Below, piece after piece: positions 27,118 through 35,178 of a stretch of 64,000 bases of DNA. Below the pieces are notes generated by a model. The model saw only the letters and a list, made by a program, of their open reading frames with translations, did not search any database and was not told the DNA's origin. How positions within the stretch are numbered: the first letter of the stretch is position 1; every line of letters starts with the position of its first letter. Made by a program: the position numbers and the translations under genes. Source of the stretch: Staphylococcus condimenti (GTDB lineage Bacteria; Bacillota; Bacilli; Staphylococcales; Staphylococcaceae); contig NZ_CP015114.1 of assembly GCF_001618885.1 (NCBI RefSeq), positions 62,001 to 126,000 on the forward strand, in the 5' to 3' direction.

Positions 27118-28017
27118 ATGGGACCATTGGAAATTGGTTTAGTTGCAGCGATAGTAATAGCTGTTATTTTCTTAATATTATTCTTAACTGCATTAAGCAG
27201 CAAAAAGAAAGCACAACAACAAGCAGAAGAACAATATGAAGCGAAAGAAAAAAGCTTGAAAGATAATTACGAAGATGAGCTTGAAAAAGAGCGTGTCGAA
27301 CATAAGAAAACGGTAACGAAACAACGAGCTGATTTTGATGCTACGGTTGATTCAAAAGATCGTGAAATCGACGCACTGAAACTTTTTTCAAAAAATCATA
27401 GCGAATACATCACTGACATGCGTCTTATTGGTATCAGAGAGCGTTTAGTGAAAGAAAAACGTATTCGCCCAGAAGATATGCATATTATGGCAAATATCTT
27501 CTTGCCAAAGAATGATATGAATGACATAGAACGTATTAGTCATTTAGTTTTAACACGTACTGGTTTATACATTATTGATTCTCAACTCTTAAAAGGACAC
27601 GTTTACAATGGAATCAGCAATAAGCAATTTGCTGAATTACCGACAATTGAACACGTCTTTAATGTATTGGATTTAGATCCGCGTACACCGCAAACATTAG
27701 TTTTAGATGAAAATGATGATAAACAGACTGCATCATTTGTGAACTATTCAAAACAATTGAATTATGTTGAACAGTTAGCAGATGCTTTACGTCGTGAATT
27801 GGATTTGAAATATACACCAATGGCGTTACTTTATTTCAATCCTAAAAATGAAGGTGCTGTGACTATTTCTAACTACGTTCAAAATACAAATACTAAAGTA
27901 TTAGTAGGCCCAGAACAATTAGACGAATACTTTAATAAATTTGTATTCCATGGACGCATTCAATATAATGTTGAAGATTTATCTCGTATTATGGAAGAAA
28001 TCGAATCATTCAATTAA
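27118..28017 (+). CDS. Membrane-anchored protein with a degenerate NERD-like domain
   Basis: 299 residues. One N-terminal membrane helix spans about residues 5-27. A charged, probably coiled-coil stretch (about 30-90, AEEQYEAKEKSLKDNYEDEL...) follows. The segment ISHLVLTRTGLYIIDSQLLKGHVY (about 145-168) resembles the core of NERD nuclease-related domains (IDHLVVSPTGIFVIEVKN). At the catalytic positions the Asp reads Ser and the ExK reads DSQ, so nuclease activity is doubtful. Conserved alone downstream of metK. AAAGGAG precedes; ATGs at 27114 and 27118 are possible and only the latter is in frame. Confidence 0.6.
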   Translation: MGPLEIGLVAAIVIAVIFLILFLTALSSKKKAQQQAEEQYEAKEKSLKDNYEDELEKERVEHKKTVTKQRADFDATVDSKDREIDALKLFSKNHSEYITDMRLIGIRERLVKEKRIRPEDMHIMANIFLPKNDMNDIERISHLVLTRTGLYIIDSQLLKGHVYNGISNKQFAELPTIEHVFNVLDLDPRTPQTLVLDENDDKQTASFVNYSKQLNYVEQLADALRRELDLKYTPMALLYFNPKNEGAVTISNYVQNTNTKVLVGPEQLDEYFNKFVFHGRIQYNVEDLSRIMEEIESFN

Positions 28018-28024
28018 TGAGCAA

Positions 28025-28063
28025 AAGCACTATTTACGTATTTTACGTGGATAGTGCTTTCTT
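28025..28063 (+). terminator. Terminator after the NERD-like gene
   Basis: Stem AAAGCACTAT / ATAGTGCTTT with an inner ACGT/ACGT pairing, then CTTGCGTTTT. Confidence 0.75.
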
Positions 28064-28145
28064 GCGTTTTAAAGTTTGAATAGATGCAACGTCGGACAAA
28101 CATAAGGTATAGTGGAATTATGAATAACAGGGAGAGATGAATATA

Positions 28146-28988
28146 ATGGAATTTATTGAATTTTATAACGGAAATAAAATGCCGATTGTCGGCTTAGGTA
28201 CATACCGTGTTGAAAATGATGAACAAGCTAAAGAAGCAGTACAATATGCAATAGAACAAGGATATAGAAGTATTGATGCTGCAATGATATATGAAAATGA
28301 AGAAAAAGTAGGAGAAGGCATTAAAGCGGGTCTAGCTTCTACTGGATTAAAACGTTCAGATTTATTTATTACATCCAAATTATGGTTAGAAGATTATGGT
28401 AGAGAAAATGTATCAGATGCTTACCAAACATCTTTAGATAAATTAGGTTTAGATTACTTAGATTTATATTTAATGCATTGGCCTGGTATGGACGAAGATG
28501 TGATGATTGATACTTGGAAAGGGATGGAAGATTTACTCAAAGATAGCAAAGTAAAAAATATTGGTGTTAGCAACTTTAAACCACATCATTTTGAAACACT
28601 GCTTTCACATGCTTCTGTTAAACCAGTTATTGATCAAGTAGAATTTCATCCATATTTAGCACAAGAAGATTTAAGAAAATATTTACAAGCGCAACGTATT
28701 CAAATGGAATCATGGTCGCCATTAATGAATGCTCAAATTTTAGCTGATGATACATTAAAAACAATCGCAAATGAAGTAGGCAAATCACCTGCTCAGGTTA
28801 TCATCCGATGGAACATTCAACATAATGTTGTAGTTATTCCTAAATCCGTGACACCTTCTCGTATTAAAGAAAATTTAGAAGTGTTTGATTTTGAATTGTC
28901 AGATTCACAAATGGAGCAATTAGATAATTTAAACGAAGAAAAGCGTGTTGGACCAGATCCCGATGATTATTCTGGACATAACGATTAA
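28146..28988 (+). CDS. Aldo-keto reductase
   Basis: 280 residues, NADPH-dependent reductase of the AKR5-type barrel. Catalytic Asp (SIDAAMIYENEEKVG; Asp and Tyr), Lys (LFITSKLWLEDYG) and His (LYLMHWPG) are present. NADPH contacts are in VVIPKSVTPSRIKEN. The substrate is unknown; close enzymes reduce glyoxal-type aldehydes. GGGAGAG sits 9 nt before ATG 28146, while the ATG at 28137 is too near it. The DraG-family gene follows after 10 bp. Confidence 0.88.
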   Translation: MEFIEFYNGNKMPIVGLGTYRVENDEQAKEAVQYAIEQGYRSIDAAMIYENEEKVGEGIKAGLASTGLKRSDLFITSKLWLEDYGRENVSDAYQTSLDKLGLDYLDLYLMHWPGMDEDVMIDTWKGMEDLLKDSKVKNIGVSNFKPHHFETLLSHASVKPVIDQVEFHPYLAQEDLRKYLQAQRIQMESWSPLMNAQILADDTLKTIANEVGKSPAQVIIRWNIQHNVVVIPKSVTPSRIKENLEVFDFELSDSQMEQLDNLNEEKRVGPDPDDYSGHND

Positions 28989-28998
28989 GGTGACTTAA

Positions 28999-29921
28999 AT
29001 GGCTGATTATAAAGGAATGTTATATGGTGCAATGGTAGGGGATGCGTTAGGCGTGCCTGTCGAATTTAAAGATAGAGGCAGTTTTAATATTGATGGTATG
29101 ATTGGCTACGGTTCGTGTAATCAACCTCCTGGAACATGGTCAGATGACAGTTCGCTAACTTTATGCTTAGCAGAAAATATTAATAATCATGGCGATATAG
29201 ATAGTTTAATGCAAAAATTTGTTTGCTATCTAAATGATGGTTATTTAACACCGTTCGGTGAAGCATTTGGTGTTGGCAACTCTACAACACAGGCAATTAA
29301 AAGATATGAAAATGGTACGCCAGCAGAACAGTGTGGCGGCAAGTCAGAATATAATAACGGAAATGGTGCTTTGATGAGAATTGCACCATTAACCAAGTGT
29401 TTATCTGAAGAGATGGCATTAAATCAAATTTTCAACAAAGTAATCGACTATACAAGTATTACACATGGTCATCCGCGTGCAATCACTGCTTCAATCATTT
29501 ATATAGAAATTTTGCGACACATTGCTTTAGGACATTCTTTTAAAGTGAGTGTTGAAAATACAAACAAAGAATTAAATATGTATCTTAAGCATGACTCTGT
29601 ACTTTTTGATGAATATAAATGTTATTTCGAAAAAAATTACAGCCAGAATTCAATCAACTATCTAAAAAATATATACACTCTTCTGGATACGTAGTAGATA
29701 CTTTAGAAGCTGTTTTATGGTGTGTCGGCAATTCTGATAATTTTAAAGATGCTGTACTTAAAGCAGTTAATCTAGGCGGCGACACAGATACTGTCGGGTC
29801 TATTACTGGGAGTATTGCAGGTTTATTATACGGTTATCAAGCTATTCCAGAAATATGGATTGAAAATTTGGTAGGTAAAGAAAAGGTCGAACCTATTATT
29901 TCAAAATTTATAACTAATTAA
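28999..29921 (+). pseudogene. ADP-ribosylglycohydrolase (DraG family) split by a -1 frameshift at a 7A tract
   Basis: The first frame (28999-29694) carries the family N-terminus GAMVGDALGVPVEF, the metal motif WSDDSSLTL and NGNGALMRIAPL. A second frame (from about 29637 to 29921) carries the C-terminus GYVVDTLEAVLW and the metal-binding NLGGDTDTVGSITG. The frames would join at the A tract 29630-29636 (7 A). One added A restores one protein of about 307 residues: ...YFEKKLQPEFNQ. The tract also forms a slippery A-AAA-AAT heptamer in the upstream frame, so programmed or transcriptional slippage, a true mutation and an assembly error are all open. Confidence 0.8.
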
Positions 29922-29968
29922 AGAAACACTTGAGAACATAAATTTATATGTTCTCAAGTGTTTCTTTT
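29920..29968. terminator. Long bidirectional terminator after the DraG-like gene
   Basis: Very long, essentially perfect stem with AAAGAAACACTTGAGAACATA (29920-29940) on one side and its complement at 29947-29967, with a 6-nt loop. It serves both the rightward DraG-like gene and the leftward fluC pair, whose stop codon it borders. Confidence 0.88.
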
Positions 29969-30323
29969 AATTTGCAATAAGGAAACCGAACCAACAAGCG
30001 ACAAAACAAAGGAGGTATTGTAATGCACTATACATAATAAATAATGTAGGTTTTGGTTGTTCAATCAGCAAGTTTTTCAACTCTAAAGATAAGGTAGAAA
30101 ACGTTGTTAACCCACCTAAAAATCCAACAATTAATAATGGAGAAGCCCATTCATTAGAAAGAGCAAAACCACTTAATAAACTAATTGCAAAACTACCTGC
30201 TAAGTTAACAATTAGGGTAGCTATCGGAATTTCAGAAGGTATACGGCTGCATGCTTGTGTAATAGCAGCTCGAACGACTGCACCTAAACCGCCACCAAGC
30301 ATGATGAGCAAAATTTTAATCAT
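29967..30323 (-). CDS. crcB: Fluoride channel Fluc/CrcB, second subunit
   Basis: 118 residues, four membrane helices, no soluble domain. [10 protein letters not shown] opens the protein; the pore-region motif NLAGSFA and [12 protein letters not shown] (phenylalanine box and Na+ region) are the Fluc hallmarks. It starts 8 bp inside the end of the other fluC gene. Two different Fluc subunits next to each other are usual in Gram-positives and work as a heterodimer that exports fluoride. The stop lies at the terminator. Confidence 0.92.
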   Translation of the reverse strand: MIKILLIMLGGGLGAVVRAAITQACSRIPSEIPIATLIVNLAGSFAISLLSGFALSNEWASPLLIVGFLGGLTTFSTLSLELKNLLIEQPKPTLFIMYSALQYLLCFVACWFGFLIAN

Positions 30324-30687
30324 GGCTTAGTGCACCTCCTAATTTTCCTCCGATATAGCATAATAGGATTCCAAATGTATAGCTTGTAATCGCATATATA
30401 CCAAGTAATGCATAGTTATGATGTTCAAACATATGTACCAGTTCGAATTGGAAAGTAGAAAATGTAGTTAAAGCTCCTAAAAATCCTGTTGTTATTCCTT
30501 TTTTTAAAAGCGAGATTTTTTGGAAAGTTTTCAAAACTAGTGCTGTAATTAAGCCCATTAAAAATGCGCCAGCTAGATTAGCAATGAAAGTGCCGATAGG
30601 GAACCCGCTTCCTTGATTCAATTGTGATAAGCCGAATCTTATCAGTGCGCCCAATGCGCCACCGATAAATACATATAAATATTGCAC
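30316..30687 (-). CDS. crcB: Fluoride channel Fluc/CrcB, first subunit
   Basis: 123 residues with four helices. [20 protein letters not shown] and [15 protein letters not shown] match the Fluc signatures. The start ATG at 30687 lies about 70 bp from the next gene. No fluoride riboswitch (crcB motif) was recognised upstream. It overlaps the downstream subunit gene by 8 bp, so expression is coupled. Confidence 0.92.
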   Translation of the reverse strand: MQYLYVFIGGALGALIRFGLSQLNQGSGFPIGTFIANLAGAFLMGLITALVLKTFQKISLLKKGITTGFLGALTTFSTFQFELVHMFEHHNYALLGIYAITSYTFGILLCYIGGKLGGALSHD

Positions 30688-30756
30688 TTTACCGCCTCAT
30701 TCTTGATTAATAATTAAATTATTGTAGGATTTAAAATCATTGTCAAACAGTTTTAA

Positions 30757-31062
30757 TTATTTTAAAAGACCGAATGATATAAGTGAAGAAGCAATATGAA
30801 GGATAATCGTAATTAATAACAGATAAGGTAAAAACTTGCTTGCAGGACGAATCCAATCAGGTCTGTCTTTTGAAAGTTTCATAGATTTATCTGCAAAGAT
30901 AATCGCAACAATTAAGATAATTGCATTTACAATACTGCTGATCAATATTTTTTTAACGATAGAATCAAACTGATTATTGAGTATTGGATTACGCATATTG
31001 AAGTAAAAACTAATAATAATCAATAAAAGCGTAATATAAAAATAAAGTTTTGATTTTGCCAT
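30757..31062 (-). CDS. Small three-helix membrane protein, function unknown
   Basis: 101 residues with hydrophobic segments at about 6-24, 42-60 and 76-98 (LLLIITIILHIASSLI). It is basic at the cytoplasmic N-terminus and carries a KDRPDWIRPASKFLPY loop. The start is ATG 31062, with GGAGG 5 nt upstream; longer in-frame starts up to 31092 are unlikely. It sits between the divergent tal and the fluC genes. No family recognised. Confidence 0.55.
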   Translation of the reverse strand: MAKSKLYFYITLLLIIISFYFNMRNPILNNQFDSIVKKILISSIVNAIILIVAIIFADKSMKLSKDRPDWIRPASKFLPYLLLITIILHIASSLISFGLLK

Positions 31063-31246
31063 GACAACCTCCATTTCTATCCATTCTTCCATATTATCAT
31101 ATTGAAATAGAGATAAACCATTTCTTTACAAATTCTAAAAATAATATGTTCGAGTTCGCAAAATCGCCTTTTATTTTTGTGCGTGTTATAATCAAGTTAT
31201 TGAAAAGGAATGAAAGTTTGTAGTAATGATAGGAGGAACTCATTCT

Positions 31247-31963
31247 ATGGTAAAAGCAGATTTAAATGTAGAAGTATTCGCAGATGGTGCAGATATTGAA
31301 GAAATGAAAGCAGCCTACAAAAATAACGAAGTAGACGGCTTCACAACGAACCCAAGCTTAATGGCAAAAGCAGGTGTAACAGATTATAAAACATTTGCTG
31401 AAGAAGCAGTTCGTGAAATTCCTGATGCTTCAATTTCATTTGAAGTATTTGCTGATGATTTAGAAACAATGGCAAAAGAAGCAGAAATTTTAAAACAATA
31501 CGGTAAAAACGTATTTGTTAAAATTCCGATTGTAACAACAAATGGTGAATCTACCATTCCATTAATTAAAAAATTATCAGCAGATAACGTTCAACTGAAT
31601 GTAACTGCAGTTTATACTCTAGACCAAGTTAAAGCGATTACAGAAGCTGTAACTGAAGGTGTTCCAACTTACATTTCAGTATTTGCTGGTCGTATTGCAG
31701 ATACAGGAGTAGATCCGCTTCCATTAATGAAAGAATCAGTGGAAATTGCACATTCAAAAGATGGCGTTAAATTATTATGGGCAAGCTGCCGTGAATTATT
31801 AAATGTTATTCAAGCAGATGAAATCGGTGCTGATATTATTACATGTCCATCAGGTGTAATCAGCAAAATCCCTAATATCGGCAGAGACGTAAATGAATTA
31901 TCAGTAGATACAGTAAAAGGATTTGCAAAAGACATCCAAAAATCCGGACTTTCAATCCTATAA
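31247..31963 (+). CDS. tal: Transaldolase (short type)
   Basis: 238 residues, a short TalC/FSA-type transaldolase that moves dihydroxyacetone units between sugar phosphates in the pentose phosphate pathway. The Schiff-base Lys is in KNVFVKIP (near 86). DGFTTNPSLMAKAG and FAGRIADTGVDP are conserved. AGGAGG lies 10 nt before ATG 31247; the in-frame start at 31226 was rejected. An extended -10 (TGTTATAAT, 31184-31192) is a good promoter. A gene at this place before sigS is also the S. aureus order. Confidence 0.95.
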   Translation: MVKADLNVEVFADGADIEEMKAAYKNNEVDGFTTNPSLMAKAGVTDYKTFAEEAVREIPDASISFEVFADDLETMAKEAEILKQYGKNVFVKIPIVTTNGESTIPLIKKLSADNVQLNVTAVYTLDQVKAITEAVTEGVPTYISVFAGRIADTGVDPLPLMKESVEIAHSKDGVKLLWASCRELLNVIQADEIGADIITCPSGVISKIPNIGRDVNELSVDTVKGFAKDIQKSGLSIL

Positions 31964-32004
31964 TTAAAAAAAGAGTATCTCTATAATACAGAATATATTA
32001 AAAT

Positions 32005-32061
32005 AGAGGCAGAAATAGTAATTAAGTCTAAATGTCTTAAACTATTTCCGCCTCTTTTTTA
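32005..32061 (+). terminator. Terminator after tal
   Basis: Stem AGAGGC-A-GAAATAGT with ACTATTTC-C-GCCTCT around a loop of about 20 nt, then a T-run. Confidence 0.8.
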
Positions 32062-32090
32062 ATGTAAATCAAGGGCAGGTGTATAAGTGT

Positions 32091-32543
32091 ATGAAAAGAG
32101 AAATATTCGAAACCAAAGTTAAAAAACGTTTATGGTTTTTGAATAAAAAAGAAAAAATAAAATTAAATCAATTTCTGAAAGAAGCACGTCAAAACCAAGC
32201 AAATTCAAAAATATTAAGCCAACCTGTTAAATTTTCAAATTTATTTTTAAAGCAGCACGTTTTTTCTGATAAAACACACGGCATTAGTTTTTTATTTGTA
32301 ATGATAGTCGGCATGTTACTTGCGAATGCTTTGTTACTTGGACTATTTTTATTTGGATTATTAACAAGTTTGAACGTGGTCAATTACTTCATTGATCCAC
32401 AAACACATTTATCAACAATACAACTCATATTTATAATGATAGGTGCTATTGCAGCTATTATCATTTCTTGTTATTTAATTAGAATAATTACTGCATTCTT
32501 TACGAAAAAATTACTAGAATATCGTTTTAATCATGTCCAATAA
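32091..32543 (+). CDS. DUF1129/DUF1700-like two- to three-helix membrane protein
   Basis: 150 residues. A basic N-terminal region with a NKKEKIKLNQFLKEARQ helix resembles the start of DUF1700/DUF1129 proteins. Hydrophobic helices follow at about residues 62-90 and 107-130. AGGTG 9 nt before the ATG decides the start; a GTG at 32079 is possible. Its last 17 bp overlap the end of ecfX on the other strand. Function unknown. Confidence 0.5.
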   Translation: MKREIFETKVKKRLWFLNKKEKIKLNQFLKEARQNQANSKILSQPVKFSNLFLKQHVFSDKTHGISFLFVMIVGMLLANALLLGLFLFGLLTSLNVVNYFIDPQTHLSTIQLIFIMIGAIAAIIISCYLIRIITAFFTKKLLEYRFNHVQ

Positions 32544-32970
32544 AAATAAAGTGATGCAGAAAAATGCATTCTAACCATTTGCGATGAATAAACTGGTAGG
32601 GCGCTTTGATGACCAGTTGTTTTCCATTAGTAAAAATCAGCCGTGTTTGCTGATTTTCTTTTTTTATCCCCGTAATTTGCATACCATTAATAAAGTATTG
32701 CATAGAAGCACGTTTGTGTTTGATAGGAAATAAAATAGTTGAAGCATTAATAATAATCGGCAAATGTTTCCGAATGTTCAACATTTGTTTTAAATCTGTT
32801 GAGACTACATTTTTAGGTAATGGATACATACGTGTAAGTAAATTCAAATAATGCTTAATAGAATTTTTCGTCAGTTTACGAAAAATATTATATACACATT
32901 CTACTTGAAAGCATTGATGCGGATAATTAGCCATATATAAAATGATGGGCTGCTTTTTAGTATCATGCAT
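32527..32970 (-). CDS. ecfX: EcfX, ComK-like putative regulator partner of SigS
   Basis: 147 residues. The central and C-terminal part (LPIIINASTILFPIKHKRASMQYFINGMQ... FTNGKQL...QFIHRKWLE) follows the layout of ComK-family proteins: a Pro-X-Ile-hydrophobic strand, a FP pair, then a FxNG motif. It begins 8 bp inside the 3' end of sigS. In S. aureus the gene downstream of sigS, ecfX, is thought to modulate SigS, and position and size agree. DNA binding is not shown by sequence. Competence regulation by a ComK relative is only a possibility. Confidence 0.7.
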   Translation of the reverse strand: MHDTKKQPIILYMANYPHQCFQVECVYNIFRKLTKNSIKHYLNLLTRMYPLPKNVVSTDLKQMLNIRKHLPIIINASTILFPIKHKRASMQYFINGMQITGIKKENQQTRLIFTNGKQLVIKAPYQFIHRKWLECIFLHHFIFIGHD

Positions 32971-33463
32971 GATTTAAATCTCCTTGGATAATATAGCGAA
33001 GCGGTTCTAGTTTTCTGCGAACACAATTTTGATATTTTCGTATTGTAGTGGCTGATTTGTTCATCAACTTTTGTATTTCAAATTGTTTATAACCATAAAG
33101 TTTTAAGTTCAGCCATAACCGCTCTTGTTCATTGAGTAAATGAAAGTAGTCTCGCATAATCAATGGTAATGAATGATGGGAGATTTTATGATAAACTTCG
33201 GTATCGTTAAGTGTTGTTTCTAATGTACACGTTTTAAGCTGTCGACTCTTTTTTCTAAAGATATCAATCAGATAAAAATGAAGTCTTTGAAATAAATAAC
33301 GGCTCATGCTATCATGTATGGACATGTCAAATTGACGAATTAAATTCCACATTTTAATTGTTAACAACTGCGCATATTCATCGGTATCGTAACGAATGTT
33401 ATATTTTCGTAAGAGCGAAAATATAATCTTTTTATTTCGATTGATTTGATATTCAATATTCAA
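32963..33463 (-). CDS. sigS: Alternative sigma factor SigS
   Basis: 166 residues. Region 2 (about residues 25-75: YDTDEYAQLLTIKMWNLIRQF...YLFQRLHFYLIDIFRKK) and region 4 (about 108-150: LLNEQERLWLNLKLYGYKQFEIQKLMNKSATTIRKYQ) match an ECF-type sigma factor and staphylococcal SigS in particular. The start is TTG at 33463, with GAGGT 6 nt upstream. Adjacent tal and ecfX support orthology. SigS responds to envelope and DNA-damage stress in S. aureus. No anti-sigma gene is visible; EcfX may take that place. Confidence 0.85.
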   Translation of the reverse strand: MNIEYQINRNKKIIFSLLRKYNIRYDTDEYAQLLTIKMWNLIRQFDMSIHDSMSRYLFQRLHFYLIDIFRKKSRQLKTCTLETTLNDTEVYHKISHHSLPLIMRDYFHLLNEQERLWLNLKLYGYKQFEIQKLMNKSATTIRKYQNCVRRKLEPLRYIIQGDLNHA

Positions 33464-33665
33464 TGCGGTACCTCGTATAGATATGTAACTATCTTATTAT
33501 TTCTGGTTAATTTCATCATAAATGTTCAACCAATGATTTTCATTTGCTTAATAAGCAAAATAGGTGTTAAATAGAAGGACAGAAATAAAAATTTTTATAA
33601 AGATTCAAGGATAAAATTAACTAATTAATGAAATTCAGCATCATTTAAAAAGACGGGAGGATTCT

Positions 33666-33887
33666 ATGGATTACGCACATTTGAACTTAGAACACTTTTT
33701 TGCACGTCACGACGAATTGGATATGATTAAAGATTGCTCGGATTTTGTAATGATAAATAATATGACTAATGAAATGATGTATCGTGATGGAACAATTGAA
33801 GGAACAATTGATTTAAATCGCTATTATTATAAAAATAAGTCAGAAGCAGCAAGTTTTATCATGATGGATTATAAACGTCCTGAGTAA
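33666..33887 (+). CDS. Conserved small staphylococcal protein
   Basis: 73 residues, acidic and soluble, rich in Met and Asp, with MMYRDGTIEGTIDLNRYY in the centre. AGACGGGAGG precedes the ATG. No Cys and no motif. Possibly a small cytoplasmic regulator, but nothing in the sequence proves that. It sits between the divergent sigS and the sagB gene. Confidence 0.6.
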   Translation: MDYAHLNLEHFFARHDELDMIKDCSDFVMINNMTNEMMYRDGTIEGTIDLNRYYYKNKSEAASFIMMDYKRPE

Positions 33888-34205
33888 TTAATAATATATT
33901 CAAATTGTTGATACTGTTAAAATAATAGAAAATAAAAGTAACCTGTTTATGACAGTAATATGCTGTGTTAAACAGGTTATTTTAATCTTAAAATGAGAAA
34001 TGCCATTAAAAATATTACTGAAAATATCAAAATATTAGGCAGAGAATACAACAATATTACATTCTGACTTCAAAGCCATGACACCCACTAAGATATGATA
34101 AGATAATGAATAGAGAGTTTGAAATATTTTATACTTAATATAGAGATAAAATATACTAACAAAATTTATAATTTAATAATTCAACTTGACCTAAGAGGTG
34201 TAATT
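33888..34205. other. Intergenic region between the small gene and sagB
   Basis: A terminator stem TAACCTGTTTA / TAAACAGGTTA with an inner ACAG/CTGT pair lies at 33939-33985, followed by TTTTAATC. A possible sagB promoter is TTATAC (34129-34134) with TATACT (34152-34157), 17 bp apart. An in-frame upstream extension of sagB from 34119 has no ribosome site. Confidence 0.5.
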
Positions 34206-35051
34206 ATGACGAAGCATAAGAAGGGCTCTATTATTTCGATTATAGGGTTGCTTGTTATTTTAGCTGCAGCTGGCTGGATTTTCTTTTCGATGATTTCTGA
34301 TCAGGTTTTGTTTAAACACGTAAAGAAAGTTGAGACTGTTGAACATCTTGATGTCACACTCGATAAAGCAGCTAAAAAACAAATTGATAACTATACAAGC
34401 CAGCAAGTATCAGACAAAAATGATATTTGGCATGATGCAACAGGTACGGAAATTAAAAAAGCGATGGATAGTAAAAACTTTATCAATGATAAAGTGCAAA
34501 GATATCAATTCTTAGATTTATCAAAATATCAAGGTATTGATGAAAATCGCATAAAGCGTATGTTGGCTGATCGTCCGACATTGCTTGCTCATACTGATGA
34601 TTTTATGAAAGCAGCTAAGAAACGACATGTTAATGAGGTATACTTAATTTCACATGCTATTTTAGAAACTGGTGCTGTTAAAAGTGATTTATCTAAAGGT
34701 GTCGAAATAGATGGTAAGAAGTATTACAATTTCTATGGTGTTGGTGCATTAGATAAAGATCCTATTAAAACAGGTGCAGAATATGCAAAAAAACATAATT
34801 GGGATACACCTGAAAAAGCAATTGACGGCGGGGCTGACTTTATCCATTCTCATTTCTTATCTAATCCAGATCAAAATACACTGTACAGTATGAGATGGAA
34901 TCCAAAAAATCCAGGAGAGCATCAATATGCTACTGATATTAAATGGGCAGAAAGCAATGCATCATTAATTGCAGATTTTTATAAAAAAATAAATACTGAA
35001 GGTAAGTATTTTAAACTGTTTGTCTATAAAGACGATAAACAACATCAATAA
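34206..35051 (+). CDS. sagB: Membrane-anchored N-acetylglucosaminidase SagB
   Basis: 281 residues. One N-terminal membrane anchor (about residues 9-30) precedes an extracellular glucosaminidase domain (about 110-270). SHAILETGAVKSDLSKG carries the catalytic Glu of the glucosaminidase (FlgJ/AtlA-type) family; NFYGVGALDKDP is the second block. SagB trims nascent glycan strands from the membrane side in S. aureus, setting their length. AGAGGTG precedes the ATG. Not a phage lysozyme: no holin or lysis genes adjoin. It ends at a strong terminator. Confidence 0.9.
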   Translation: MTKHKKGSIISIIGLLVILAAAGWIFFSMISDQVLFKHVKKVETVEHLDVTLDKAAKKQIDNYTSQQVSDKNDIWHDATGTEIKKAMDSKNFINDKVQRYQFLDLSKYQGIDENRIKRMLADRPTLLAHTDDFMKAAKKRHVNEVYLISHAILETGAVKSDLSKGVEIDGKKYYNFYGVGALDKDPIKTGAEYAKKHNWDTPEKAIDGGADFIHSHFLSNPDQNTLYSMRWNPKNPGEHQYATDIKWAESNASLIADFYKKINTEGKYFKLFVYKDDKQHQ

Positions 35052-35069
35052 ATAAAGGTAATTTAATAA

Positions 35070-35118
35070 GGCGAAACAATTAAAACAAAACAGTTTTAAT
35101 TGTTTCGCTTTATTTATT
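35070..35118 (+). terminator. Terminator after sagB
   Basis: Perfect 16-bp stem GCGAAACAATTAAAAC / GTTTTAATTGTTTCGC, loop AAAACA, then TTTATTTATTTTT. Confidence 0.88.
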
Positions 35119-35178
35119 TTTAATGCATAATAGTAAGTAACATGAAGAGTAATATGAAAAAAACGAGGAGGTATTAAA

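Noticed and set aside
31146-31162. LexA-like sequence GTTCGAGTTCGC before tal
   Set aside because: The arms are direct rather than inverted, so it does not fit the CGAAC-N4-GTTCG SOS box.
34206-35051. A phage lysin or prophage remnant at sagB
   Set aside because: The protein has a membrane anchor and glucosaminidase domain and no holin, portal or integrase gene lies near. It fits cellular SagB.
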